The notes: generated by a model from the sequence alone, not told the origin. Positions 11,614-21,492 are shown, counted from the first letter of the stretch. The stretch is 64,000 bases of DNA from Thermicanus aegyptius DSM 12793 (GCF_000510645.1 NZ_KI783301.1:1602183-1666182); one strand, 5' to 3'. A program made the numbers and translations.

Positions 11614-13049
11614 CATCAAAAACCATGTTTGAAAAGATATGGGAAAATCACGAAGTGGCAAGAGCAGAGGGAGGTGGAGTTCTTCTCTATATTGATCTTC
11701 ATCTCATTCATGAGGTCACCTCTCCTCAAGCCTTTGAAGGCTTGCGAATGGCCGGACGTAAGGTGAGAAGACCGGATCTCACCGTTGCAACCATAGATCA
11801 CAATGTTCCCACGGTTGATCCCTTTGATCTTAGGGATCCAATCGCGAAGAAACAGATCGAAACCCTTCAAAAAAATTGTAAAGAGTTTGGGATTCCTTTA
11901 TACGACCTGGAAAATATGGAGCGGGGAATTGTCCATATCATCGGTCCGGAATTAGGCTTAACCCAGCCGGGGAAAACCATCGTTTGCGGTGACAGTCATA
12001 CCTCGACCCATGGCGCATTTGGAGCTTTGGCCTTCGGCATCGGAACAAGCGAGGTGGAGCATGTCCTTGCTACCCAAACCCTCTGGCAAAATAAACCAAA
12101 GTCGATGAAGGTAGAGATCACAGGGACCAGAAAACCCGGCATTACGGCGAAAGATGTCATCCTCGCCCTCATCGCCCGCTTTGGTGTCGATTTCGGCAGA
12201 GGATATGTTTTGGAATATACCGGAGAAGTAATCCGCAACATGAGCATGGAAGAAAGAATGACGATCTGCAACATGTCCATCGAGGCCGGGGCCAGGGCCG
12301 GCATGGTCGCTCCGGATGAGGTGACGTATGCCTACTTAAAGGGGCGTCCCTTCGCTCCCAAGGGTGAAGAATGGGAACGTGCAGTCGCCTACTGGAGGAG
12401 TTTAACGACCGATGCAGGCGCCTCCTATGACCAGGAGATCTCCTTTGATATTTCGGATTTAGAACCGCAGGTCACTTGGGGGACCAATCCGGGCCAAGGG
12501 ATATCGATCCGTGAAACCATCCCGGATCCGGCGTTTATCGAAAATGAAGAGGAAAAACAGACGGTCATCCAATCCCTCGAGTACATGGGACTTAGACCGG
12601 GCATGAAAATGACCGATGTGGAAGTGGATTACGTATTTATCGGTTCTTGTACCAATGGGCGTCTTGAAGATTTACGGGCTGCTGCCCAAGTGGTAAAAGG
12701 AAAGAAAGTCTCTCCCAAGGTGACCGCTATCGTGGTTCCAGGTTCTAAAGCGGTAAAAAAAGCGGCAGAAGAGGAAGGTTTAGACAAGATCTTCATCGAA
12801 GCCGGGTTTGAATGGCGTGAACCGGGTTGCAGTATGTGCTTGGCAATGAATCCCGATGTGGTCCCTCCGGGAAAGAGATGTGCTTCCACTTCAAATCGAA
12901 ACTTTGTAGGAAGGCAAGGAAGAGATTCTAGAACTCATTTGGTAAGTCCCCCCATGGCTGCGGCGGCTGCCGTGAAAGGGAAATTTATCGCCGTTGAGGA
13001 TTTGGAAAAGGAATGGAGGGAGAAAGGTGAAGCCCTTTACCGTGCATGA
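11610..13049 (+). CDS. leuC: 3-Isopropylmalate dehydratase, large subunit
   Basis: Aconitase-family subunit carrying the [4Fe-4S] cluster that isomerises 2- to 3-isopropylmalate with LeuD. It is 479 residues. Cluster ligands are the cysteines in [15 protein letters not shown] and [40 protein letters not shown] and [11 protein letters not shown] are also signatures. Start ATG overlaps the leuB stop, after GGAGAACGAA. The last 23 bp overlap leuD, which supports coupled production of the two subunits. Confidence 0.95.
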   Translation: MTSKTMFEKIWENHEVARAEGGGVLLYIDLHLIHEVTSPQAFEGLRMAGRKVRRPDLTVATIDHNVPTVDPFDLRDPIAKKQIETLQKNCKEFGIPLYDLENMERGIVHIIGPELGLTQPGKTIVCGDSHTSTHGAFGALAFGIGTSEVEHVLATQTLWQNKPKSMKVEITGTRKPGITAKDVILALIARFGVDFGRGYVLEYTGEVIRNMSMEERMTICNMSIEAGARAGMVAPDEVTYAYLKGRPFAPKGEEWERAVAYWRSLTTDAGASYDQEISFDISDLEPQVTWGTNPGQGISIRETIPDPAFIENEEEKQTVIQSLEYMGLRPGMKMTDVEVDYVFIGSCTNGRLEDLRAAAQVVKGKKVSPKVTAIVVPGSKAVKKAAEEEGLDKIFIEAGFEWREPGCSMCLAMNPDVVPPGKRCASTSNRNFVGRQGRDSRTHLVSPPMAAAAAVKGKFIAVEDLEKEWREKGEALYRA

Positions 13050-13638
13050 AGGACTCGTAGCCCCTTTGGACCGTTCTAACGTAGATACGGATCAGATTAT
13101 CCCGAAGCAGTTTCTAAAGAGAATTGAACGTTCCGGTTATGGACAATTTCTTTTTTACGATTGGCGCTTTAAGGAGAATGGAGAGGAGAATCCTGATTTC
13201 GTCCTGAATCAGCCGGACTTTCGTAATGCGACCATCCTTTTATCCAGACAAAATTTTGGAAGTGGTTCTTCGAGGGAACACGCTCCTTGGGCCTTGGCTG
13301 ATTACGGGTTCCGGGTGATCATCGCCTCCTCTTTCGCAGATATTTTTTATAACAATTGTTTTAAAAATGGGATTCTTCCCGTCCAATTAACTGAGAAAGA
13401 AATTGATTGGCTCTTTCAAAGGGCAGAGAAGGGAGGGCTTATCTTGAAGGTAGATTTGGAGAAGCAAGTTGTCCTCGCAGAGGAAGGGGTTCAGTTTTCC
13501 TTTACCGTGAACCCGGTTCACAAAGAGAGGATGTTAAAAGGATTAGATGAGATTGGGATAACTGAGTCTTACGAAGAGCAAATCGCCTCCTATGAAACCT
13601 CACGCCTTATGGTCTTTCATTATATGAACCGTGATTAA
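13027..13638 (+). CDS. leuD: 3-Isopropylmalate dehydratase, small subunit
   Basis: Swivel-domain partner of LeuC. I place the start at the GTG at 13027 ([30 protein letters not shown]), preceded by GGAGGGAG with 5-nt spacing. That gives 203 residues, matching the family; an upstream frame opening at 12994 would add eleven residues encoded inside leuC. Signatures: [13 protein letters not shown] near the N-terminus and [13 protein letters not shown] in the middle. Last gene of the operon; a terminator follows about 170 bp later. Confidence 0.94.
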   Translation: MKPFTVHEGLVAPLDRSNVDTDQIIPKQFLKRIERSGYGQFLFYDWRFKENGEENPDFVLNQPDFRNATILLSRQNFGSGSSREHAPWALADYGFRVIIASSFADIFYNNCFKNGILPVQLTEKEIDWLFQRAEKGGLILKVDLEKQVVLAEEGVQFSFTVNPVHKERMLKGLDEIGITESYEEQIASYETSRLMVFHYMNRD

Positions 13639-13806
13639 TCATCCTGTAAAAGCATATCAAAGCGATCCATACGATAAGAGTGAAGAATGGAGCGGCCATT
13701 TCGATCTATCACTGCTGTTAATTTTGCATCTATTATCACTTGCTTCCATCTTGTCAGGTGAGAGGATAAAAAAATGACAATTATGTATAAAAAATGACTC
13801 ACATTC

Positions 13807-13838
13807 AAAGCCAATCCTGAAATGGGATTGGCTTTTTT
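13807..13838 (+). terminator. Intrinsic terminator of the ilv-leu operon
   Basis: Stem AAGCCAATCC (13808-13817) with GGATTGGCTT (13825-13834), loop of 7 nt, then a T run. The rest of 13639-13982 holds no clear gene on the plus strand. Confidence 0.9.
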
Positions 13839-13982
13839 CCTTGTTTCCAAAGAAACATATGCCCGGTAGATATGAAAGGAATGTTCTAAGAGATGCTTAT
13901 AGCGCAATCAAAAGGTTTTATTACCTGGACGTTTTCTGAGAAAGTTAGAATGAAAGTAGAACGTAGCAAAGGAGGAAGAGCT

Positions 13983-16157
13983 ATGATCCCGAACCGGATA
14001 TCACGCAGGACCTTCTTAAAAGCTTCTGCGGCTACCGCTGCCCTTTTATCCCTTGGGACTTTTGAATTGGAAACTTGGCAGCGCTTAAATGCAGAACGCG
14101 AAGGGGAAGTAAAGGTAACACCGACCCTGTGTAACGCCTGTTCCAGCAAGTGCGGAATTAAGGTGTACACAAAAAACGGGAGGCTTTGGAAAGTAGAAGG
14201 CCATCCCGATCATCCCTACAGCAAAGGGAAGATATGTGCCAGAGGCCATGGTCTAGGAACGTTGGCCTATTCTCCGGACCGAATTAAAGAGCCTTTAAAG
14301 AAAAATGGAGAGGGGAAATTTGAGCCGATCTCTTGGGAACAGGCTTATCAGGAGATTGGGCAGAAACTGAAAGAGATTGTGGCAAAGGATGGTCCGGAGA
14401 AGGTGGTTTATGTAGAGGACCCAAGGCCCACCGGAAAGTTCTACGGTCCGAGATTTTTAGCTGCGATCGGATCCCCCAATTATTTTAACCATTTGACGGT
14501 TTGCTCCAATGCGAGAGATACCGGGTTTCTACACACCATTGGTGCGGTTCCCGGTTCCGACATCGCCAATAGTAAATATATCCTGTTCATCGGGAGGAGC
14601 TATGGTGACGGCGTTCGTCCCGCATCCGTTCAAGCCTTGGTCCAAGCGAAAGAAAATGGCGCTCATGTGGTCATTGTAGACCCGCGGTTAAACAATACGG
14701 CACCATTGGCTGACGAATGGCTCTCCATACGCCCTGGAACCGATTTGGCCCTGGTCCTTGCCCTTTCCAACGTACTGATTGATGAAGGGTTATATGACAA
14801 AGAGTTTATTGCCAGATATGCGGTGGGATTTGAAGACTTTGCGAACAAGGTATCTTCTTACACTCCTGTATGGGCGGAAAAAATCACCGGCATTCCAAAA
14901 GAGACCATCACGCGAATCGCCAGGGAGATGGGAAAGTCGAAACCAAAGGCGGTGATTGAACAATCATGGCGGGGGGGATTTGGTTGCACCTATGCAAACA
15001 GTGTCGACACCGGAAGGGCGGTCGCTCTCTTTAATGCTTTGCTGGGGAATTTTCAACAGCCCGGCGGTTATATTTTTGGGAAACCGCCTCAGCTAGGGAA
15101 GCTGGATCCTACGCGTCATCCGGAACCTGGAAAGAGTTCTCTTCCCCGTATCGACCAGGAATTTTCGCTGGTAGATCCCCATAACGGAGTAGCCAGCATT
15201 CTTCCTAAGAAAATTGAGGAGGGGAAAGTGAAAGCGGCCTTCATCTGCCAAACCAATCCGGTTCGAGGCTATACCAACCCAAAAGTTATGGCGGATAGTT
15301 TAGAGAAATTGGAACTCATGGTAGTTATTGATGTGCTGATGTCTGAAACCGCCCTTGTTGCCGATTATGTTCTACCGGAGCCAAGCTATTTGGAACGGGA
15401 TGATGTGATCGAAGGAATTTCAGGGGGGAAACCCGCTATTGCCCTGCGCCAGAAGGTAATAGAAAAGGTTTATCCCCATACCGTCCCTGCAGATCAGATC
15501 TTTACCGAGATTGCTAAAGCGGCAGGAATCGGAGAATATTTTAATTTTACTTTAGAGGAGTTAAATAGAGCACTCCTAGCCCCACTCTCGATCTCCTTGG
15601 AAGAACTTCGGGAAAAAGGGACGATCGTTCTGAATGACCCGGTGAAGATGGGGGAGGTTCCGAAATTAAAAACTCCTTCGGGAAAAATCGAATTTTATAA
15701 TGAAAGCTTTAAGAAAGCAGGCTTCTCTCCCGTAGTAGAATGGAAGGAACCGTTGGTGAAACCTGAACAAGATTCCTTCCGCCTGATCACCGGAAAACAA
15801 AGTTTCCACACCCATGCTTATACGGTAAATCTCCCTTATCTCCTGCAGATCACCAAAGATTACGAATCAGAGCGACTCTGGATGAACCGGAAACGGGCCG
15901 AGGAGATGGGATTGAAGGATGGAGATTTAGTGGAAGTCTCCTCATCGGAGGCGACGAGTAAAATCCGCATTAAGGTGACCGACCGCATTCATCCGGAAGC
16001 TCTCTTTATCCCCTCTCCCTATGGAAATTACTCCCCCTACCTCACACTCGCCAAAGGGGTTGGATTTAGTTACATGGATCATGTACCCTATCGCATCGAT
16101 CCAATGGGGGGGACCTCCATGATACATGAAGTGATCGTTAAGATCAGAAAGGTGTGA
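13983..16157 (+). CDS. Tat-exported molybdopterin oxidoreductase, PsrA/PhsA-type catalytic subunit
   Basis: Catalytic subunit of a membrane-bound respiratory molybdoenzyme. It is 724 residues. A twin-arginine signal SRRTFLKASAATAALLSLG lies at residues 6-24. An N-terminal [4Fe-4S] site follows, CNACSSKCGIKVY ... GKICARGHG. Then come the bis-MGD domains and a C-terminal dinucleotide-binding domain (MNRKRAEEMGLKDGDLVEVSS). The residue expected to ligate Mo is probably the Cys in LTVCSNARDTG, as in polysulfide/thiosulfate reductases, not Ser or Sec. Start ATG at 13983 follows AAAGGAGG; the upstream opening at 13893 is not needed. It heads a cluster with ferredoxin, NrfD-type and TorD-type genes. 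Polysulfide, thiosulfate or tetrathionate is the likely substrate class; the exact one is not decidable here. Confidence 0.85.
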   Translation: MIPNRISRRTFLKASAATAALLSLGTFELETWQRLNAEREGEVKVTPTLCNACSSKCGIKVYTKNGRLWKVEGHPDHPYSKGKICARGHGLGTLAYSPDRIKEPLKKNGEGKFEPISWEQAYQEIGQKLKEIVAKDGPEKVVYVEDPRPTGKFYGPRFLAAIGSPNYFNHLTVCSNARDTGFLHTIGAVPGSDIANSKYILFIGRSYGDGVRPASVQALVQAKENGAHVVIVDPRLNNTAPLADEWLSIRPGTDLALVLALSNVLIDEGLYDKEFIARYAVGFEDFANKVSSYTPVWAEKITGIPKETITRIAREMGKSKPKAVIEQSWRGGFGCTYANSVDTGRAVALFNALLGNFQQPGGYIFGKPPQLGKLDPTRHPEPGKSSLPRIDQEFSLVDPHNGVASILPKKIEEGKVKAAFICQTNPVRGYTNPKVMADSLEKLELMVVIDVLMSETALVADYVLPEPSYLERDDVIEGISGGKPAIALRQKVIEKVYPHTVPADQIFTEIAKAAGIGEYFNFTLEELNRALLAPLSISLEELREKGTIVLNDPVKMGEVPKLKTPSGKIEFYNESFKKAGFSPVVEWKEPLVKPEQDSFRLITGKQSFHTHAYTVNLPYLLQITKDYESERLWMNRKRAEEMGLKDGDLVEVSSSEATSKIRIKVTDRIHPEALFIPSPYGNYSPYLTLAKGVGFSYMDHVPYRIDPMGGTSMIHEVIVKIRKV

Positions 16158-16162
16158 AGCAA

Positions 16163-16702
16163 ATGGCACGTTATGGGATGCTGATCGATACCACCAAATG
16201 TATCGAATGTTTCTCTTGCCGAGTTGCTTGTCAGATGCAAAACGGATTGCCTCCGGAAGAATCGTTTATTAAGTTTTACGGACAGGAGGAGGGGACCTAT
16301 CCCCATGTTTCTTATTATACGGTACCTGTTCAATGCCAGCATTGTGAAAATCCCCCTTGTGTAGCCAATTGTCCGACCGGCGCCAGCTATCAAACGGAGG
16401 AGGGGGTTGTCCTCGTCAATGAAGAAAAATGCATAAGCTGCAAGTATTGTATGGTTTCCTGCCCCTATCAGGCCAGGGTCGTCAGCGAAAAAACAGGCGT
16501 TGTAGAAAAATGCCGTTTCTGCATCGAAGAAGTAAGGCAGGGGAAAGAACCGATTTGCGTCACAACCTGTGTGGGGAATGCCAGAATCTTTGGAGATCTG
16601 GATGATCCAAACAGTGAGATCGTAAGGGCGATTGCCAAGAAGAAGGCGAAGCCTTTGCGCCCTGATCTAGGGACGAAACCGAAAATTTTTTATGTGAGGT
16701 GA
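16163..16702 (+). CDS. Four-cluster [4Fe-4S] electron-transfer subunit (PsrB/DmsB-like)
   Basis: Carries electrons between the membrane subunit and the Mo subunit. It is 179 residues with sixteen cysteines in four groups: CIECFSCRVAC, CQHCENPPCVANCP, CISCKYCMVSCP, and CRFC ... CVTTC. That is enough for four cubane clusters, the DMSO/polysulfide reductase pattern. I use the ATG at 16163 (MARYGMLID) with AAAGGTG 8 nt upstream; a GTG at 16154 overlapping the previous stop is the alternative. No signal peptide, as usual for subunits co-exported with the Tat partner. Confidence 0.88.
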   Translation: MARYGMLIDTTKCIECFSCRVACQMQNGLPPEESFIKFYGQEEGTYPHVSYYTVPVQCQHCENPPCVANCPTGASYQTEEGVVLVNEEKCISCKYCMVSCPYQARVVSEKTGVVEKCRFCIEEVRQGKEPICVTTCVGNARIFGDLDDPNSEIVRAIAKKKAKPLRPDLGTKPKIFYVR

Positions 16703-16707
16703 TGGGA

Positions 16708-17613
16708 ATGGTTTGGGGTTCAATCATTGCATGGTATCTTTTCTTGGCAGGGGTAAGCGCCGGAGCTTACTGCACTGCGGTTTGGGTCGGTTGGAAATTC
16801 CCCCAAGCGGTTACGATACAGCGGACAGGTTATTATCTGGCTCCTCCTTTATTGGCCGCCGGGCTCCTTCTTTTAGTCATAGATGCGGAGGCGGGGCTCT
16901 TTCACCCTTGGCGCTTTCTCTATCTCTTTACAAATGTTCCAGGTTCCATGATGACGGATGGCACCTATATCATTTCAATCTTTATGCTCATTACTCTCTA
17001 TCAAGCATATCTTACTTTTCAAGGTAAAAAAGCTCCAGGATGGATGACAGGTGTGGGCCTTCTGTTCGCCTTCGGGACTGCGGCCTATACCGGTCTTCTC
17101 CTCGGTGTGGTAAAAGCAGTCCCCTTGTGGAACACATCCATCTTGCCCGTTCTTTTTACCGTCTCCGCTCTATCCACCGGGATCGCCATGACGGTACTCC
17201 TTGCTACCTTGACGGACCAGAATGCCTGTAGCCAATTAATAAGCTTAAAAAAAATTCACTTTGGGCTTATGATCTTAGAAGGACTGCTTATCTTTATCAT
17301 GGTTTACATCACCTCTTCGGCGAATGAAACTGCCTTTCAATCCGTCATGTCCCTTCTGACCGGGGAATGGAGTTTATGGTTTTGGATTGGTCTCATCGTT
17401 GTGGGCCTTCTTATTCCCCTGTTGTTGGAGGGATTGGAACTCTTTCATTCCCGCTCCTTGCAAGTCACACCTGCCGGTGTGGAAGCGACGGCAAGCGGTA
17501 CGGGGAGCAGCCCTTTTGCGTTAACCATCGCGACCGAGGGATTCGTCCTGATCGGCGGTTATCTACTTCGTTTCCTCTTGTTGGCGGCCGGCACCTTTGT
17601 TACGCTCTTCTAG
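16708..17613 (+). CDS. NrfD/PsrC-type membrane anchor and quinone-reacting subunit
   Basis: Polytopic membrane protein of about 302 residues with eight predicted hydrophobic segments, starting WGSIIAWYLFLAGVSAGAYC, the typical NrfD N-terminal helix. It should exchange electrons with the menaquinone pool and anchor the two extracytoplasmic subunits. Start is one of three close codons (GTG 16699, ATG 16702, ATG 16708); GAGGTGA fits the last best. It overlaps or abuts the ferredoxin gene, so A-B-C subunits are co-translated. Confidence 0.87.
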   Translation: MVWGSIIAWYLFLAGVSAGAYCTAVWVGWKFPQAVTIQRTGYYLAPPLLAAGLLLLVIDAEAGLFHPWRFLYLFTNVPGSMMTDGTYIISIFMLITLYQAYLTFQGKKAPGWMTGVGLLFAFGTAAYTGLLLGVVKAVPLWNTSILPVLFTVSALSTGIAMTVLLATLTDQNACSQLISLKKIHFGLMILEGLLIFIMVYITSSANETAFQSVMSLLTGEWSLWFWIGLIVVGLLIPLLLEGLELFHSRSLQVTPAGVEATASGTGSSPFALTIATEGFVLIGGYLLRFLLLAAGTFVTLF

Positions 17614-17702
17614 GTAAGATTTAGAGAAAAGTATGGGTGTGAAAGGAGAAAACGGACATAAATAGAGCCCAAGCCAAAAAATTTGTAAGGGGAGGGAGGA
17701 AG

Positions 17703-18917
17703 ATGGGGATCTTAGATCTCCTGGAGAGTGAAAAAGTACATCTTACGGAAGAAGCATGCCTTAATTATTTAAACCGCATGGAGGTATGCCACATCTGCAT
17801 CTCCTCTTGCCCTAAAGAGGCCCTCTCTCTCACCCATTCTGCCAAAAATCCCATTTCTTATCATTCTTTTTCCTGCAACGAGTGTGGGGCCTGTGTTGGA
17901 ACATGTCCCACACTCGCCTTTGATTTTCCTCACAAACCCTATCTTTCTATTCTGGAGCAAATAAAGAAACATCCGGACCGCTCCATCACATGCGAACAAG
18001 ACATAACACATCCAAACGGAATTAAAGTCCCATGTTATCTCTACCTTGATCTCACACTCTTGGGAAGCTTTGCGGAGAGGAAAGAGAGAATTACCTTTTC
18101 CCTTTATCCCTGTTTAAGTTGTAATAAGGGAGAGAAAGAGCAGATAAGGCATCATTTTGAAAAACTTCAAGGAGAATTGGATCGTTTATGCTGTAAAACA
18201 CGCATTTTCCTTACCGATAAAGCCCTTCCGAAGGAGAAAGAGAAACCAGTGGAAGGAATAAGTCGGAGAGAGCTGCTTAAGATGCTCTCCCCTTCCAATC
18301 TGCGGGAACAATGGAATGAGCGATGGAAAGGGGGGAAGAAGAAGGAGGATCTGCTTCCTCTGAGGGAAAGGATGATCTTAAAAAGGAAAAGAGTTTTAAC
18401 CTTAATAAGTTCGATGAGAAGGGAAGATCGCCCGAATGCTCCGTCTGATCTGCATGAGGAAGATTTGATTCAAGAGAGAGGAATCTCTGTTAAATCCCAA
18501 AGAAAGCAAAATGGCCATAAAAATGATCCCAATTGGGAATCGATTGAGATGAATCGTGTCGGAGCTCAGATCTCGGTCCGGATTGATGAAGAGTGTGACG
18601 GTTGTGCCGTTTGTGAGAAAATCTGCCCTACCGGAGCTCTTTATTGGGAAGAAAAAGATGGAGAGAGCCATCTTCAATTTCAGAGTGAATCATGTGTATA
18701 TTGCAGGAAATGTACCCAATGCCCGAAAGGAGCGCTTCGCCTTATAATTTCAACCCATGACCGTACCGGGAAACAGCATCTTGTCAGGGGGAGACTTCCT
18801 TCTTTTTTACGTAAAATTTGTTCTAATTGCGGACAAGAATTTAGAACAAGGGGAATCGAAGAAGAATGTGAGGTGTGTCGCAAACGGAAGATGGATCCTC
18901 GTTTTTTTGCCCTTTGA
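17703..18917 (+). CDS. Polyferredoxin-like protein with central linker and C-terminal zinc-ribbon-like motif
   Basis: 404 residues, no signal peptide or membrane helix seen. N-terminal part has an incomplete cluster site CHICISSCP and a full one CNECGACVGTCP. A middle part has scattered Cys (YPCLSCNK, LCCK) and SRRELLKML at about 187-195, which is internal and not a Tat signal. A charged linker of roughly 90 residues follows. The C-terminal part has CDGCAVCEKICP and CVYCRKCTQCP, then CSNCGQEF ... CEVCRKRK, which looks like a zinc ribbon. Preceded by GGGGAGGGAGG. Its place between the Mo enzyme and its chaperone suggests an electron-transfer or assembly role. I do not recognise a named family for the whole protein. 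Confidence 0.75.
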   Translation: MGILDLLESEKVHLTEEACLNYLNRMEVCHICISSCPKEALSLTHSAKNPISYHSFSCNECGACVGTCPTLAFDFPHKPYLSILEQIKKHPDRSITCEQDITHPNGIKVPCYLYLDLTLLGSFAERKERITFSLYPCLSCNKGEKEQIRHHFEKLQGELDRLCCKTRIFLTDKALPKEKEKPVEGISRRELLKMLSPSNLREQWNERWKGGKKKEDLLPLRERMILKRKRVLTLISSMRREDRPNAPSDLHEEDLIQERGISVKSQRKQNGHKNDPNWESIEMNRVGAQISVRIDEECDGCAVCEKICPTGALYWEEKDGESHLQFQSESCVYCRKCTQCPKGALRLIISTHDRTGKQHLVRGRLPSFLRKICSNCGQEFRTRGIEEECEVCRKRKMDPRFFAL

Positions 18918-18970
18918 CCTAGGGTTAAAAAGGCCCCCAGCGAGGATGGCCGATGAAAGGAGGTAAAGGC

Positions 18971-19600
18971 ATGCATCTTATTCCTATTTCTCCCTTAGAA
19001 GCGAAAGGAGAACTTTATTTAACCTTTGCCGAGTTTTATAAGGAACCCACGCCGGAATTTTTTGAAGAAGTTCATCAGGGAATGACCGAAGCATGGATGA
19101 AAGAGAAGATGTATGAAGGAGGATATCCAACTCACGAATTTCATTTAAAAGACCACTTTTCGAGTTACGAAGAGATGAAGGTAGCATATGACCGCTCTTT
19201 TCGAGGCATCGTAAAGCCCTATGCTCCACCGATCGAATCGGTTTATAAAGAATGGACCTTGGATCCTACGGTGGAGTTGCAGATCGCCCGCAGCAAGGGG
19301 TATCTCTTAGGCGATTCTGCCTTGCACATGAGATACCTGTATAAACTGGCTCGAATAGAAATTCCGGAAAATTACTCCGGCATGCCGGATCATTTAAGCC
19401 TTATTCTAGAATTTCTCTCTCTTCTTTTCAAAGAAAAAGAGGAACAATTGTGGAAGGGATTTATTTCAGATCATCTGGATTGGTTGGGAGAGTTTGAAAA
19501 GGCGTTGCAGTCCATCGAGGCGCCATACTTTTACAGGGAAGTTACATCTCTCTTGCGTCATTGTATAGAGGCAGAATCAAATGCCTCCAACCTTCATTAA
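18971..19600 (+). CDS. TorD/DmsD-family molybdoenzyme chaperone
   Basis: 209 residues, all-helical composition, acidic. Such proteins bind the Tat signal and help cofactor insertion for DMSO-reductase-family enzymes. The visible core is LYLTFAEFYKEPTPEFFEE at the start and YGxP-like VKPYAPPIESVYKEW, followed by DHLSLILEFLSLLFKEK, the segment conserved in this family. The ATG at 18971 follows AAAGGAGG; an earlier ATG at 18953 lies before that site. Last gene of the molybdoenzyme cluster; an intrinsic terminator follows. Confidence 0.8.
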   Translation: MHLIPISPLEAKGELYLTFAEFYKEPTPEFFEEVHQGMTEAWMKEKMYEGGYPTHEFHLKDHFSSYEEMKVAYDRSFRGIVKPYAPPIESVYKEWTLDPTVELQIARSKGYLLGDSALHMRYLYKLARIEIPENYSGMPDHLSLILEFLSLLFKEKEEQLWKGFISDHLDWLGEFEKALQSIEAPYFYREVTSLLRHCIEAESNASNLH

Positions 19601-19644
19601 GTTCGCTTACGCAACCAATTGAACAAGTTTTATAAGACGGATAT

Positions 19645-19698
19645 ATCCTTTCTTTCTCATGGGTAGAAACTCCCTTTATGAGAATGAAAGGATTTTTA
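19645..19698 (+). terminator. Intrinsic terminator of the molybdoenzyme cluster
   Basis: Long stem ATCCTTTCTTTCTCAT (19645-19660) with ATGAGAATGAAAGGAT (19678-19693), one internal mismatch, 17-nt loop, then TTTTTA. Confidence 0.85.
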
Positions 19699-19736
19699 TA
19701 TTGAAAAGAATCAATTTAGGATACAGGAACAAATGT

Positions 19737-19765
19737 TTTACTTTTTCTTCACAGTGATATATAAT
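19737..19765 (+). promoter_or_regulatory. Predicted promoter of the WYL mini-protein gene
   Basis: TTTACT (19737-19742), 17-bp spacer, TATAAT (19760-19765). Start site would fall near 19772, leaving a short leader to the ATG at 19804. Confidence 0.5.
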
Positions 19766-19803
19766 GGAAACAGTAGTTCTTGTTTTCAGGAGTTTGATGG
19801 AAG

Positions 19804-20031
19804 ATGCGAGTTCTCTTAAGGAAAGCCTTATCCCAACAACTCCCCATTGAAGTGATCTACCTGGATGAAAAAGGCCTTCTCACCCAACGGGTCATTCAGG
19901 TTTATCACTTTGACGACACTCATCTCTTCGGTTATTGTTTTTTACGAAGGGAACCGCGAACCTTTCGCCTTGACCGGATTTTAGCCATGGCTGAGACAGG
20001 GAAAAAACGGAGCAAGAAGATCCCTGTTTGA
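19804..20031 (+). CDS. Small WYL-domain-like protein
   Basis: 75 residues. The sequence IEVIYLDEKGLLTQRVIQVYHF ... GYCFLRREPRTFRLDRILAM follows the pattern of the WYL fold (beta strands ending in R-x-FRLDRI), but there is no HTH domain, so it is a stand-alone WYL unit. Such mini-proteins are common in Bacilli; WYL domains bind nucleic acid or nucleotide ligands in regulators. Function unknown. Own promoter upstream, rarA downstream with its own promoter. Confidence 0.65.
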   Translation: MRVLLRKALSQQLPIEVIYLDEKGLLTQRVIQVYHFDDTHLFGYCFLRREPRTFRLDRILAMAETGKKRSKKIPV

Positions 20032-20073
20032 TGGATACGTATGGTACCGCCCAACTCTTTATAGCTACGATTC

Positions 20074-20082
20074 TGTTATAAT
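20074..20082 (+). promoter_or_regulatory. Extended -10 promoter element before rarA
   Basis: TGTTATAAT, an extended -10, with no good -35 at 17 bp. An ATG at 20081 overlaps this element, which argues that translation starts further down at 20129. Confidence 0.45.
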
Positions 20083-20128
20083 GAAGGTAAAAATCCATTT
20101 CGTGATACCGAGCAAAGAAGGGAAAACC

Positions 20129-21385
20129 ATGGATCTGTTTGATTATCAGCCTAATCGATTGTCCGTTCCTCTGGCAGAAAAGATGCGTCCCCGTACCTTG
20201 GAGGAGTTTTATGGGCAAAAGCATCTGCTAGGGGAAGGAAAACCTTTGCGAGAGCTGATCGAAAGGGATCATCTTCTCTCTATGATCTTGCAAGGTCCTC
20301 CATCGACCGGGAAAACAAGTCTTGCCTATTTGATTAGGGATCGTACCCAAGCGGATTTTATCCAGCTAAACGGGGTTAGCCTTACCACAAGTGAGCTTCG
20401 AGAGACGATGGAGCGGGCCAAGGAGAATCGCCGATTGTACCGGAGGAAGACGATCCTCTTCATCGACGAGATCCATGCGTTGAAGTCGAATGTACAGATG
20501 ACTCTTCTCCCCGTTGTGGAGGATGGAACGATCATCTTAATCGGGGCGACCACGGAGAGCGTCATGCATGATCTCATTCCACCTCTCGTCTCCCGCTGCA
20601 GGGTCTTTCAACTTAAACCGCTATCAAAAGAAGAGATGAAGGAAATCCTCCTTAAAGCAATTGCCGATGATGAGAGGGGATTAGGGGAACTAGGAGTAAC
20701 CATAACCGAAGAAGCCCTGCATTACCTTATAGACATTGTAGATGGAGATATTCGTAGTGCCCTCAATACCTTAGAAATGGCCGCTTATTCGGTAAAAGAG
20801 GGAAAGAAGATTACCCTTGACACGGTGAAGGCGGCTTTGGCGGTTCGGATTACAAAAACCTCGACCACCGATTTTTATGATCTGATTTCGGCCTTCATTA
20901 AATCGGTCCGGGCAGGGGCCACCGATGGAGCCTTGTATTGGCTTGCTCGCCTTCTTTACATTGACACTGACCCCTTATACATCGCCCGTCGACTGGTCAT
21001 TTCCGCCGCGGAGGATATAGGTATGGCCAATCCCCATGCCCTTCAAATGGCGGTGGCGGCGAAACAGGCGGTGGAATTTATTGGAATGCCGGAAGCGAGA
21101 ATCCCGTTAGCCGAAGCAACCATTTTCTTATGCGAAAGTCCTAAATCGAATTCGGCTTATAAGGCAATCGGCCATGCTTTAGAATGGGTGAAAGAGAACC
21201 CTTCCCAACCTGTCCCAGATCATTTGAAGAACAGCACCGGTTTATACGTAAATCCGATTGACCATCCAGGTACAAAACTCACATACCTTCCCACAGCGAT
21301 GGAGGGGGTTACGTTTTACCGACCGCAAAATTCCGGCATTGAAGAACGAATATATGCCAAATACAAAAGGGAGAATAGGAGATAG
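20129..21385 (+). CDS. rarA: Replication-associated recombination protein A (AAA+ ATPase)
   Basis: RarA/MgsA acts at stalled replication forks, related to clamp loaders. It is 418 residues from the ATG at 20129 (MDLFDYQPNRLSVPLAEKMRP), preceded by AGAAGGG. Walker A is GPPSTGKTS (usual GPPGTGKTT, the key K and T are kept); Walker B is ILFIDEIHAL; sensor 1 is IGATTES; the arginine finger region is VSRCRVFQL. The C-terminal helical domain with YLARLLYIDTDPLYIARRL and DPxxxxYLP-like end matches the family. Confidence 0.93.
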   Translation: MDLFDYQPNRLSVPLAEKMRPRTLEEFYGQKHLLGEGKPLRELIERDHLLSMILQGPPSTGKTSLAYLIRDRTQADFIQLNGVSLTTSELRETMERAKENRRLYRRKTILFIDEIHALKSNVQMTLLPVVEDGTIILIGATTESVMHDLIPPLVSRCRVFQLKPLSKEEMKEILLKAIADDERGLGELGVTITEEALHYLIDIVDGDIRSALNTLEMAAYSVKEGKKITLDTVKAALAVRITKTSTTDFYDLISAFIKSVRAGATDGALYWLARLLYIDTDPLYIARRLVISAAEDIGMANPHALQMAVAAKQAVEFIGMPEARIPLAEATIFLCESPKSNSAYKAIGHALEWVKENPSQPVPDHLKNSTGLYVNPIDHPGTKLTYLPTAMEGVTFYRPQNSGIEERIYAKYKRENRR

Positions 21386-21492
21386 TGTGTGGCACGGAGG
21401 ATAAGAATTCTCTTAAAGGATGGATGTGGACATAGCATCTTTTCAGGGAATAGGCTATAATGAAAGGGAATCTTCGCAAGGGGAGTGAAAAG

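Noticed and set aside
13635..13907. Minus-strand ORF of 90 codons after leuD (ends [15 protein letters not shown])
   Set aside because: The C-terminal half looks protein-like, but the frame spans the ilv-leu terminator, lacks a ribosome site and matches no family I know. It may be a gene remnant; not supported enough to annotate.
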